Assembly (NCBI GenBank): GCA_964549525.1
Contig: CAZJUR010000002.1
Coordinates: forward strand, 28,654 to 92,653
Direction: 5' to 3'
Source: CAZJUR01 sp964549525
GTDB lineage: Bacteria; Patescibacteriota; Saccharimonadia; Saccharimonadales; Saccharimonadaceae
DNA: 64,000 bases
In this document: positions 1 to 6,466 of the stretch, in pieces
How the letters are laid out: every line of letters begins with the position of its first letter
How positions within the stretch are numbered: position 1 is the stretch's first letter
Notes under the pieces: model-generated
What the model was told of the DNA's origin: nothing
Seen by the model: the letters and a program-made list of their open reading frames with translations, nothing else
The model's database searches: none
Translations under genes and position numbers: made by a program

Positions 1-435
1 CAAGTTGACGCGCTCAAAAAGCTCCAAGACGTCCAATTAGAAGATAAGGCAAGAAACTATGTGGAGGAGCTTTCGGGCGGTCAAAAACAGCGTTTTTCTA
101 TAGCAGCCGCGCTTGTCCATAATCCCAAAGTTTTCTTTTTAGATGAGCCCACCACCGGTCTCGATCCACAAGCTCGTCGAAATCTATGGGAGCTCATTAA
201 AAATATTAAGAAACAAGGTGTCACGGTAATTATGACGACGCACTACATGGATGAAGCTGAATTATTGTGCGATCGAATTGCCATTATGGATGATGGTAAA
301 ATTATCGCCGAAGAAACACCTAAGAACCTCGTTAATCAACTACTACACAGAGGCTTTAAAAAAGAACAGCGTGTCGAACAAGCCAATCTTGAAGACGTGT
401 TTATTGATCTAACCGGAAAGGCGTTGCGGGATTAA
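1..435 (+). CDS. ABC transporter ATP-binding subunit, C-terminal part (5' end outside window)
   Basis: Nucleotide-binding subunit of an ABC-2 type exporter, acting on the cytoplasmic face of the membrane. The frame is open from base 1, so the gene begins before the window and about 144 codons are seen. Visible motifs are the ABC signature LSGGQKQRF (codons from about base 70), Walker B FFLDEPTTGLD (about 133-165) and the switch-histidine segment TTHYMDEAE. Walker A must lie upstream of the window. The TAA stop is two bases before the permease ATG, so the two are co-translated as one operon. Family assignment is firm; the exported substrate is unknown. Confidence 0.93.
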   Translation, partial: QVDALKKLQDVQLEDKARNYVEELSGGQKQRFSIAAALVHNPKVFFLDEPTTGLDPQARRNLWELIKNIKKQGVTVIMTTHYMDEAELLCDRIAIMDDGKIIAEETPKNLVNQLLHRGFKKEQRVEQANLEDVFIDLTGKALRD

Positions 436-437
436 TT

Positions 438-1544
438 ATGCAATCACTACGTACTATTTGGACATTTGCAACCATTGACATCAAGCGATCATTTCGCGAC
501 CTGGTAGCGGTGTTTTTTATTTTTATATTCCCTCTGATATTCCTGTTTGTTTTCGGTGGTATTTTCGGTAAGTCAAACGAAACAAATTTCCGAGTAGTAG
601 TTTTAAATAATGCTAATAACTCATTTACCAAATCATTTATAAAAGAAATGAAGAAAGAAAAGTTTCTTGAGATTAAGAATGATATAAAAACGCTTAATGA
701 TGCAAAAGAAAAGATGAAACGTGGGGAGCTAGACGCGGTTATTCGTCTACCAAAGGGATTCGGTGAAGTAAAGGCGCCACAGCAATTCCCGAGCGGACAA
801 GCTGAAGTATTGTACTCACAAAATAATGAAACATCAGGGCAAACTCTCGCCTCTATCTTAGACGGCGTTTTTAAAGGCATCAATCAAGGTATCACCGGTG
901 CGCCGACGCCTTTCACCGTCAAGGCTATTTCTACCAAAGAAAAAGGCTTATCTCAGTTTGACTACGTTTTCTCTGGACTGCTCGGTTTTTCTATTCTGAG
1001 TCTTGGTATCTTTGGACCAACTAGCGTATTTCCTCGTATGAAGCAAAACGGTATCTTGCGGCGCTACCACACGACCACTCTCAAGGTGTGGCAATATTTC
1101 ACCGCCAATGCAATTTCGCAAATGTTTGTGGGTGTTCTGTCGGTTGCCTTAATGTTTGTAGTCGCGTTATCCATCTTTAAGCTCAACATGCGAGGTGACT
1201 ATCTGAGCCTACTCTTTGTCGTGCTTCTTGGTACGGCCACAATGTTCGGCATAGGGTTAGCAGTAGGTGGGTGGGCGAAAAATGAAAATCAAGCAGCTCC
1301 GCTAGCAAATCTCGTCTCATTTCCTATGATGTTTCTCAGTGGAACATTTTTCCCAAAATTTCTCATGCCCGAATGGCTGCAAACCGTCGCTTCAATACTC
1401 CCGCTCACACCTATCAATGATGCATTGAGGTTAATTGTGACAGAAGGTAAAACATTGTTTGAATTACAAAACGAGCTCTTGATTATCGGGGCGTGGTTTA
1501 TTGCAATTTACTTAATTGCCTTTAAAGTATTTCGCTGGGAATAA
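438..1544 (+). CDS. ABC-2 type transporter permease
   Basis: Membrane subunit partnering the preceding ATPase. A hydrophobic segment near residues 24-44 is followed by an extracytoplasmic domain of roughly 125 residues. The C-terminal half then has about five membrane segments, including SGLLGFSILSLGIFGPTS and the late LVSFPMMFLSGTFFP motif typical of DrrB/YhfI-like ABC-2 permeases. The length of 368 aa is normal for this architecture (TM, large loop, five TM). Such systems export drugs, lipids or glycans; nothing here identifies the substrate. The gene ends just before a tRNA read from the opposite strand. Confidence 0.9.
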   Translation: MQSLRTIWTFATIDIKRSFRDLVAVFFIFIFPLIFLFVFGGIFGKSNETNFRVVVLNNANNSFTKSFIKEMKKEKFLEIKNDIKTLNDAKEKMKRGELDAVIRLPKGFGEVKAPQQFPSGQAEVLYSQNNETSGQTLASILDGVFKGINQGITGAPTPFTVKAISTKEKGLSQFDYVFSGLLGFSILSLGIFGPTSVFPRMKQNGILRRYHTTTLKVWQYFTANAISQMFVGVLSVALMFVVALSIFKLNMRGDYLSLLFVVLLGTATMFGIGLAVGGWAKNENQAAPLANLVSFPMMFLSGTFFPKFLMPEWLQTVASILPLTPINDALRLIVTEGKTLFELQNELLIIGAWFIAIYLIAFKVFRWE

Positions 1545-1559
1545 AAGTAGACGTGTCAA

Positions 1560-1635
1560 TGGTGGGGGTGGCTGGGATCGAACCAGCGACCAACAGGTTA
1601 TGAGCCCGCTGCTCTAACCGCTGAGCTACACCCCC
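1560..1635 (-). tRNA. tRNA with CAU anticodon, probably tRNA-Ile2 (lysidine-modified)
   Basis: A full cloverleaf can be folded on the minus strand: acceptor GGGGGTG/CACCCCC, D-arm GCTC/GAGC, anticodon loop CTCATAA, T-arm CTGG-TTCGATC-CCAG, discriminator A, and CCA encoded in the DNA. The CAU anticodon could mean Met or Ile2. A separate initiator and an elongator-like Met tRNA lie within 4.3 kb, so this third CAU tRNA is most simply the AUA-reading Ile2, the substrate of the TilS encoded at 7956-8789. The Ile identity is inference. Confidence 0.9.
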
Positions 1636-1681
1636 GCACCATAGGCTCTATTGTAACAAATTTCCCCCCTATGTAGTAGCT

Positions 1682-1691
1682 TTGATACAAT
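1682..1691 (+). promoter_or_regulatory. Extended -10 promoter of the DivIC/FtsB-like gene
   Basis: TTTGATACAAT is an extended -10 (TGnTACAAT) ending 8 bases before the ATG at 1700. No good -35 is seen and the expected transcription start is within a base or two of the ATG, so the mRNA is probably leaderless. Confidence 0.5.
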
Positions 1692-1699
1692 AGCTAGGT

Positions 1700-2104
1700 A
1701 TGATCAAATCGCTCCGTCATTTGTTTAAAAAGCTATACTCGCTCGAGAATATTATTTTATGCGTCGCGGTCGTAATTGCGCTCAGCTGGGTGTGGGGAAC
1801 GATGGATACCTTGCAAAATAATTTTCGTTTACAAGGTCAAGTCAACGGACTGACGGAAGAAGTAGCTAAAAGTAAGCTAGAAGCTGATACATTAGCCTTA
1901 GAGAATCAGTATTACGCTAGTGACGAATATCTAGAGCTACAAGCCCGCGAAAGATTAAATAAAGCTGCGCCTGGCGAACATCTGCTGCTACTACCGCCCA
2001 ATACCCCTTTGCAAACCGAAGAAAAAGTAGAGAAGGGGATTCTAGCAATAAAAACTACCAATAATTTTCAAGCATGGCTAAACTTCTTTTTTGGTAAAAA
2101 ATAA
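1700..2104 (+). CDS. DivIC/FtsB-like septum formation initiator protein
   Basis: Bitopic cell-division protein. Residues about 16-36 form a membrane segment, followed by a coiled coil (about 38-72). After it comes the family hallmark YASDEYLELQARERLNKAAPGE, matching the (D/E)xYxExxAR..L....PGE pattern of DivIC/FtsB proteins (PF04977). In other bacteria these proteins join the FtsQLB/DivIB complex at the septum. Length 134 aa fits the family. The start is the ATG immediately after an extended -10 box. There is no Shine-Dalgarno sequence. A palindromic promoter unit begins 14 bases after the stop. Confidence 0.8.
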   Translation: MIKSLRHLFKKLYSLENIILCVAVVIALSWVWGTMDTLQNNFRLQGQVNGLTEEVAKSKLEADTLALENQYYASDEYLELQARERLNKAAPGEHLLLLPPNTPLQTEEKVEKGILAIKTTNNFQAWLNFFFGKK

Positions 2105-2118
2105 CATTTACTCATTTA

Positions 2119-2148
2119 TTGTCCCGATCGGGACAAAATAGATGTATA
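2119..2148 (+). promoter_or_regulatory. Palindrome-promoter unit, copy 1 (TTGTCCCGATCGGGACAA + 7 bp + TGTATA)
   Basis: A perfect 18-bp palindrome occupies 2119-2136. Seven bases after its GGGACA comes TGTATA (2143-2148). TTGTCC could act as a -35 with an 18-bp spacer to TGTATA, so a protein bound to the palindrome would cover the promoter. The next gene downstream is initiator tRNA, which also has its own promoter. The same arrangement recurs at 14134, 14651 and (degenerate) 17560. Confidence 0.55.
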
Positions 2149-2160
2149 CGGAGCAGGTGA

Positions 2161-2189
2161 TTGCTTCAATCAATATAATATGCTATGAT
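2161..2189 (+). promoter_or_regulatory. Sigma70-type promoter of initiator tRNA
   Basis: TTGCTT (2161-2166), a 17-bp spacer, then TATGAT (2184-2189), ending 11 bases before the mature tRNA 5' end. Hexamer quality and spacing are good for a stable-RNA promoter. Confidence 0.65.
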
Positions 2190-2200
2190 ACTAATTACGG

Positions 2201-2279
<79 letters not shown>

Positions 2280-2291
2280 GATAGACTTTTC

Positions 2292-2312
2292 AAAGACCGA
2301 AAGGTCTTTTTT
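2292..2312 (+). terminator. Intrinsic terminator after initiator tRNA
   Basis: AAAGACC-GAAA-GGTCTTT hairpin with a GNRA-type tetraloop followed by a run of T. It ends initiator tRNA transcription and also separates it from the convergent minus-strand operon. Confidence 0.85.
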
Positions 2313-2329
2313 GATTCTGGATATTATCT

Positions 2330-3058
2330 CTAATTAAATTTTATATTTGATTCAACTATTTTTTCAATATCTAAAATAATTTCCTCATCAGCATCGCTAC
2401 TGATTATGTATACTATATCTCCTCTTTGAAATGCTACGTAGCTTGGTCTAAATAGGCCACCTATTCGAGATGTATATTTGATGGCTTTGTTATCTGCAAA
2501 AGTAATAGTCTCTTCAATTACTCCGTCAACGGAATTATTATCAATGTCGATACCATAATTTTTCATAAATTCTTTAAATTGATCTGGTGTGGATAGGTGT
2601 TCATCATTTAAAGTCTTGATAGCACGAATTTCAACCGGCGGGGCATTAGAAGGCAAGGCAATCAAGCCTCCATCTCTTATGCCAATTTGAATATTTGTCT
2701 CAATCGAGCCTTCGCCACCACCATCCATTTTCTGAATGACACCAAGCCAGTTTGGTAATTCTAGGCTAAATTTACCAATTAGTGCATTATAGGTTGTACT
2801 TTCCTTAGATTTATCTACTTCTGTATATAGCTCATCAACTTGAGATGCTTTGAACAGACTAATTTCTTTAGATTCAACTGGTTTGCTTTCCTCGACAATA
2901 CTCTGAGTAGATTTTTTAGACCCTATTTGATTATTTTTTTCATTCAAATAAAGTATGCCAAGAGTCACAGTACTTCCTAGAAGTATGATTGCGATTAAAC
3001 TTACGATAACCATCGGTATTTTTGATTTCTTTTTTTCTATATTGTAACTAGGCTCCAT
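2330..3058 (-). CDS. Membrane-anchored extracytoplasmic protein of unknown function
   Basis: I do not recognise a family. A short lysine-rich cytoplasmic N-terminus (EKKKSKIP) is followed by one membrane helix (about residues 15-37) and a soluble domain of about 200 residues presumed outside the cell. The first part of the domain (about 40-85) is Ser/Lys/Glu-rich and probably flexible; the rest looks folded. The start at 3058 is supported by AAAGGAG about 9 bases upstream. It lies 30 bases downstream of the flavoprotein gene on the same strand and is probably the last gene of that operon. Base composition is slightly more AT-rich than its neighbours. Confidence 0.6.
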   Translation of the reverse strand: MEPSYNIEKKKSKIPMVIVSLIAIILLGSTVTLGILYLNEKNNQIGSKKSTQSIVEESKPVESKEISLFKASQVDELYTEVDKSKESTTYNALIGKFSLELPNWLGVIQKMDGGGEGSIETNIQIGIRDGGLIALPSNAPPVEIRAIKTLNDEHLSTPDQFKEFMKNYGIDIDNNSVDGVIEETITFADNKAIKYTSRIGGLFRPSYVAFQRGDIVYIISSDADEEIILDIEKIVESNIKFN

Positions 3059-3088
3059 ACTGTCATTCTCCTTTATTTTATTTAATTA

Positions 3089-4453
3089 TCATATTTTACT
3101 ACAAGCAATTCTTACAGATTCGCTCCAGCTAGGAAAAGCATGTAAAGTTTGTGCTATATCTTCAGCAGTGAGACTGAGTTGTATCGCTAGAGTTAGTTCA
3201 TGCACAGCTTCTCCAGCGTGAGGTGCCATAATGGTTGCACCCAGCAGTCGTTTGGTTTTTTTATCAGCAAGTATTTTTACAAACCCATCGTGTAGGTGTG
3301 TAATCTGCGAGCGCCCAATAACACTGAGTGGAACAACGACTTTGTGGTATTCCAGATCACGCTTGATGAGATCGTCTTCACTATAGCCTACCGATGCAAT
3401 TTCTGGGTACAGGTATGTCATGCGAGGTACGGCGGTGTATTGAGGAGCAATAAGATTTTTTTGTAATATATTATGAGCTACAACTCTTCCCTCCATCAGG
3501 GCAACGTGTGTTAAACCAAAGCCACCAAGTACATCACCAGCGGCGAATATATGTTTCTGGCTGGTTTGTAAATGATTATTCACTTCTATGCCACGTGGTG
3601 TATACGATACCTGCGCATTTTCTAAGCCGATATCCACACGGGGCGACTTTCCACTTGCTACGAGTATTTCATCGGCTCGCACGGATCTTTCATCATGGCC
3701 TCTTATAAAGTGAATTCGTTTACCTAAACCATCTTTAGAAATGCGGAGAACGCGGGTAGTCAGTAGAGCGGTAACTCCATTTTTTTCACGTAGTATCTTC
3801 TCAGCCATTTCGCCCGCTTCTTCGTCCTCACGCGGCAGAAGTCGGGGAGCAATTTCAGAAATATACACCTTAGTACCAAAAATACTATACAACCGTGCAA
3901 ATTCTAGACCAGTCGAACCGCCACCGATGATAAAAAGACTTTTTGGCGGACGAATAATATCAATAATTGTATCAGGGGTATGATAGCCAATTTTATGTAG
4001 TCCTTCAATCTCCGGAATTGTCCATTCTGCGCCAGTCGCTATGACAATATAAGAGCTCGAAATATGTCGACGATTCACGGATATTTCATGAGGCGAAAGA
4101 AAATGCGCTTGCCCAATGATGACATGAACACCGAGTGAATCATAATATCGTTTATTACCGCTATCGCCCACTCGTTTGACGACCTTGTCTTTATAGGCAG
4201 CAATGGTAGGGTAATTGTAGCCCATCGCTCCAGAGCGAATACCAAAGGGCATCGCTTGTTTAGCTTGTTCATAAATATGCCCAATATGCATGAGACTTTG
4301 CGTAGGAATATCACCAAAATTTGCTGAATCACCCCCTAGTTTATGCGATTCAATCAAAAGTACTCGCTTACCAGCTCGCGCAACTAATGCAGCTGCAATT
4401 GAGCCAGCAGCTCCCGATCCAATCACGATCAAATCATAATCATATTTTGCCAT
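3089..4453 (-). CDS. Pyridine nucleotide-disulfide oxidoreductase-like flavoprotein lacking redox cysteines
   Basis: A two-dinucleotide-binding-domain flavoprotein related to dihydrolipoamide dehydrogenase and mercuric reductase. The FAD-binding GSGAAGSIAAALVARAGK (about residues 12-29), NAD(P)-binding GGGSTGLEFARL (about 177-188), second FAD motif FAAGDVLGG and the dimerisation domain are all present; 454 aa is the family length. However, the redox motif GGxCxxxGCxPSK reads GGDSANFGDIPTQ, so both cysteines are replaced (Ser, Asp). The C-terminal catalytic HxHPTxxE segment reads HAFPSWSE, with Phe in place of the base histidine. It should therefore bind FAD and NAD(P)H but not do dithiol chemistry. 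Start codon overlaps the stop of the ATP-cone gene (TAATG), giving translational coupling. Confidence 0.88.
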   Translation of the reverse strand: MAKYDYDLIVIGSGAAGSIAAALVARAGKRVLLIESHKLGGDSANFGDIPTQSLMHIGHIYEQAKQAMPFGIRSGAMGYNYPTIAAYKDKVVKRVGDSGNKRYYDSLGVHVIIGQAHFLSPHEISVNRRHISSSYIVIATGAEWTIPEIEGLHKIGYHTPDTIIDIIRPPKSLFIIGGGSTGLEFARLYSIFGTKVYISEIAPRLLPREDEEAGEMAEKILREKNGVTALLTTRVLRISKDGLGKRIHFIRGHDERSVRADEILVASGKSPRVDIGLENAQVSYTPRGIEVNNHLQTSQKHIFAAGDVLGGFGLTHVALMEGRVVAHNILQKNLIAPQYTAVPRMTYLYPEIASVGYSEDDLIKRDLEYHKVVVPLSVIGRSQITHLHDGFVKILADKKTKRLLGATIMAPHAGEAVHELTLAIQLSLTAEDIAQTLHAFPSWSESVRIACSKI

Positions 4454-4731
4454 TACAACATCTCCCGATCGTTACTATACATATACGCAGCATCTGGGTG
4501 ATATGAAGCTAAATAACGACTCGCCATGCGACGAATGTCTTGAGCTGTTACTTCAGTCTTGGTCGCAAGCCATGTAAGAATATGTTCACAGACGTGTTGA
4601 GCCGTGAGGTGAGCATCTCCCTCTAATGATCGAACTGACCGACAAGCTGCCACAACGGATTGATGAAGCCGTAGTGGATCAAATCGCTCGCTCATAGCAG
4701 TATTTTGTCGATGTGTCACATATACGTTCAT
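4453..4731 (-). CDS. Free-standing ATP-cone domain protein
   Basis: The whole 92-residue protein matches an ATP-cone, the dATP/ATP-sensing module at the N-terminus of ribonucleotide reductases and in NrdR. It has the VxxxxxxxxxFDxxRLxxSVxxAC core, the helix pair around ILTWLATKTEVTAQDIRRMASRYL, and a terminal YMYSNDREML resembling the closing strand and helix. No catalytic or zinc-ribbon domain is attached. I chose the ATG at 4731 because it overlaps the upstream stop as ATGA and has a GGAGGGTGGGGA stretch before it; an in-frame GTG at 4740 is the alternative. Its place between a membrane protein and a flavoprotein suggests nucleotide-level control of that system, which is inference. Confidence 0.72.
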   Translation of the reverse strand: MNVYVTHRQNTAMSERFDPLRLHQSVVAACRSVRSLEGDAHLTAQHVCEHILTWLATKTEVTAQDIRRMASRYLASYHPDAAYMYSNDREML

Positions 4732-5444
4732 ATTCCCCACCCTCCATCGATGACTTTATCTACGTAGATATATATTCCGAGAAGCATCAGGCCGCTTCCC
4801 GCACAGTATTGCAAAAATCGTTTATTTTGTTCACGCCACTGCTGAATAGTGCTTAATTTATGGCCTGCGCCAACCATTCCGACAATAATGAGTAAGGGCG
4901 CTATACTGATACCAACGTAGAGGAGAAGATGTGTGATTTGCAGATGATACGGTGTGTCCGAATATAGTGAGTAGAGTACCGCAGTAAACAAAGGGCCAAT
5001 AATAAAAGGAAATTCGGCTAGTACACAGCCAGCACCAAGCGTAAAAGCCTCGCCGGTATGTTTGGTTTTCTTCGTGCGTGTGGTGAGATACTCGGCCATT
5101 GTTCGTGGTATCCATAGTCCAGTGCCTTTAGGGGTGCGACGAAAATAAAACAATACGACCATCAAACCTATCAAGCTATTGAGAACAGTTGCTACTCCCC
5201 ATAGAGATACAGGACTGACGGGAACTAGTAGAAGGGTTAAATAATATACGCCCGCAAACAGCAGTACACTAATACAAAGCGCGCCGCTGACATAGGCTAT
5301 ATTGAGCCGCATTAAGCGAGCAAACGATCGCCCGAGTCCTAGTCCATGACCGCTCAGCATTGTCAGTACGCTTACACCGAGCTGGAAACTAGCATGAAGA
5401 AGCGCGGCGAAGGCGATAAGCAAAAAGGGTGATTGTGTGATCAT
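4728..5444 (-). CDS. Multi-pass membrane protein of the DsbD/CcdA-LysE-like type
   Basis: About six membrane helices in 238 residues. The segment GAGCVLAEFPFIIGPLFTAVLYSLY resembles the repeat signature of DsbD/CcdA and related transporters (small residues, a lone Cys, conserved Pro), but the paired membrane cysteines of a true CcdA are not obvious, so the function is open. The frame extends to an ATG at 5483, but a good minus-strand promoter has its -10 at 5484-5479, overlapping that ATG. Transcription should start near 5472, so I place the start at the next ATG (5444, MITQSPF). First gene of a four-gene minus-strand operon. Confidence 0.65.
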   Translation of the reverse strand: MITQSPFLLIAFAALLHASFQLGVSVLTMLSGHGLGLGRSFARLMRLNIAYVSGALCISVLLFAGVYYLTLLLVPVSPVSLWGVATVLNSLIGLMVVLFYFRRTPKGTGLWIPRTMAEYLTTRTKKTKHTGEAFTLGAGCVLAEFPFIIGPLFTAVLYSLYSDTPYHLQITHLLLYVGISIAPLLIIVGMVGAGHKLSTIQQWREQNKRFLQYCAGSGLMLLGIYIYVDKVIDGGWGI

Positions 5445-5478
5445 AATGTTTGTCTTTTGTATACTCTTGTATCTTAAA

Positions 5479-5508
5479 ATCATACCACATACCGCTTATG
5501 TTGGTCAA
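5479..5508 (-). promoter_or_regulatory. Promoter of the minus-strand redox-like operon
   Basis: Read on the minus strand: TTGACC (5508-5503), an 18-bp spacer, TATGAT (5484-5479). Its position rules out the furthest-upstream ATG as the start of the membrane-protein gene. Confidence 0.65.
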
Positions 5509-5537
5509 AAGGTATACCTTCTCTGTATAAGTAAGTA

Positions 5538-5566
5538 TTGACTTTTTATATTGTTTATGCTAATAT
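5538..5566 (+). promoter_or_regulatory. Sigma70-type promoter of the 49-aa gene
   Basis: TTGACT (5538-5543), 17-bp spacer, TAATAT (5561-5566); divergent to the minus-strand operon promoter only about 30 bp away. Confidence 0.65.
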
Positions 5567-5615
5567 TGAATTATAAGCACATAAAACAAAAAATATACAA
5601 GGGGAACTAATCCAC

Positions 5616-5765
5616 ATGGAAGCTACACAAGGAAGTATCGAAGCCGTCACCATGAGTGAGATTTTGGGACTTGATACTTGGAATCAAGAGCGCACGAGCG
5701 AACAGCTACAATCATTTATCGACCGTCGACACGAAGCCATTCAAGACGTAGAAGATAACGAATAA
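5616..5765 (+). CDS. Small acidic protein, 49 aa, unknown function
   Basis: An ORF with its own strong promoter, a clear ribosome-binding site (AAGGGGAA about 10 bases before ATG) and a TAA stop. It is followed by a tRNA gene. The product is hydrophilic and acidic, probably helical (IDRRHEAIQDVEDNE at the C-terminus), with no membrane segment, cysteine or signal peptide. I recognise no family. The coupling of promoter, Shine-Dalgarno and normal codon use makes it more likely a real gene than chance. Confidence 0.55.
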   Translation: MEATQGSIEAVTMSEILGLDTWNQERTSEQLQSFIDRRHEAIQDVEDNE

Positions 5766-5791
5766 GCTTTTCCGCGACGCACTATCTCTGT

Positions 5792-5797
5792 TATAAT
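5792..5797 (+). promoter_or_regulatory. -10 element of elongator tRNA-Met
   Basis: TATAAT 40 bases before the mature tRNA end; the -35 region is poor (TTTTCC). It lies between the 49-aa gene and the tRNA. Confidence 0.45.
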
Positions 5798-5836
5798 AAA
5801 TGGGATTTCTTCGTAAAAGCACATCGATATCATTAT

Positions 5837-5913
5837 GGCAGCGTAGCTCAGTTGGTTAGAGCGCAGGACTCATAAGCCTGAGGTCACTGGTTCAATCCCA
5901 GTCGCTGCTACCA
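5837..5913 (+). tRNA. tRNA-Met (CAU), elongator type
   Basis: Acceptor GGCAGCG/CGCTGCT closed by a G1:U72 wobble, as in Bacillus subtilis elongator Met tRNA; D-arm GCTC/GAGC; anticodon loop CTCATAA; T-arm ACTGG-TTCAATC-CCAGT; encoded CCA. The last anticodon-stem pair is an A:G mismatch. The lack of a C1:A72 mismatch excludes the initiator. Elongator Met is favoured over Ile2 on general similarity. Confidence 0.92.
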
Positions 5914-5921
5914 TATAACAC

Positions 5922-5948
5922 CCCTCGTTTGAGGGCTCTTCTTTTTTT
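5922..5948 (+). terminator. Intrinsic terminator after tRNA-Met
   Basis: CCCTC-GTTT-GAGGG hairpin followed by CTCTTCTTTTTTT. Confidence 0.8.
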
Positions 5949-5960
5949 GTAAAACCGGCG

Positions 5961-6149
5961 TATAATAAACTATAGCTATGGTTGTACTGGCGGCTTGCCC
6001 CTTTTCACTGCCAAGCTTTCATCATAAAAAGACTGACCACTTTTTATCACTATTGTTACTGCGAACCAGTAAACAGCCTCTGATCGGAACGTGATCGTAG
6101 CCTTTCTGGATTCGTTTTCTCACTCAAACAAGAGACATATAAATCGTTC
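5961..6149 (+). ncRNA. Candidate terminated leader or small RNA upstream of the dinB operon
   Basis: A -10 box TATAAT (5961-5966) starts a transcript of about 200 nt that would end at the intrinsic terminator at 6150-6169, just before the Pol IV operon. Inside is a 38-codon ORF (5978-6094) beginning 11 bases after the -10 without a ribosome-binding site. I cannot match the sequence to tmRNA, SRP RNA, RNase P or a known riboswitch. It may be an attenuation leader, an independent small RNA or a leaderless small gene. Confidence 0.35.
5978..6094 (+). CDS. Possible leaderless 38-aa ORF in the dinB leader
   Basis: ATG 11 bases after a TATAAT box, the same spacing as other genes here that appear leaderless. 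The product has a leucine-rich stretch (FLSLLLLRTS) and no known motif. It may be a leader peptide or chance; its only support is promoter spacing. Confidence 0.22.
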   Translation: MVVLAACPFSLPSFHHKKTDHFLSLLLLRTSKQPLIGT

Positions 6150-6169
6150 GCCGACATTTTCGGCTTTTT
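6150..6169 (+). terminator. Intrinsic terminator between leader and dinB operon
   Basis: GCCGA-CATTT-TCGGC followed by TTTTT, ending 24 bases before the start of the small gene preceding dinB. It lies on the sense strand, so it either ends a small RNA or attenuates dinB. Confidence 0.7.
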
Positions 6170-6193
6170 GTCATAGTAAAAATGGAGAAGACA

Positions 6194-6466
6194 ATGGACG
6201 ATACAATACAGATGAATGAACGAGTTGAAGTGACTGCCCTCTTCGGGGTACGGACACAAGAAAGGCTGCTATGTCAGCCGATGACATTTGTGTACAAAGG
6301 GCGAGAAATTAACATCACGGAGCTTGGTTTGCGGCATCCGACCAGCAAAGGTCAGCGCATGGTGCATGTGTTTGATGTGAGTGATGGAGCAAATGATTAC
6401 AGACTAGAATTTGATGCCGCCAGACTCGTCTGGTATTTGACAGCGATGAGGCTACATAATGAATGA
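6194..6466 (+). CDS. Small protein encoded with the Y-family polymerase (90 aa)
   Basis: No family recognised. A compact, probably beta-rich cytoplasmic protein without signal peptide or cysteine cluster; the middle (KGREINITELGLRHPTSKGQRMVHVFDVSDG) resembles a small beta-barrel. The ATG at 6194 is preferred over the in-frame ATG at 6182 because GGAG lies 6 bases before 6194 and directly follows 6182. The last 8 bases overlap the polymerase ORF, so the two are translationally coupled and probably act together in lesion bypass; that link is inference from position. Confidence 0.65.
   Translation: MDDTIQMNERVEVTALFGVRTQERLLCQPMTFVYKGREINITELGLRHPTSKGQRMVHVFDVSDGANDYRLEFDAARLVWYLTAMRLHNE

Noticed and set aside
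2119..2136. Palindrome read as a rho-independent terminator
   Set aside because: None of the three intact copies is followed by a T run on either strand, and the fixed spacing to a -10 element fits an operator better.
4728..5483. Membrane-protein start at 5483
   Set aside because: That ATG overlaps the -10 box of the operon promoter, so it would not be in the mRNA.
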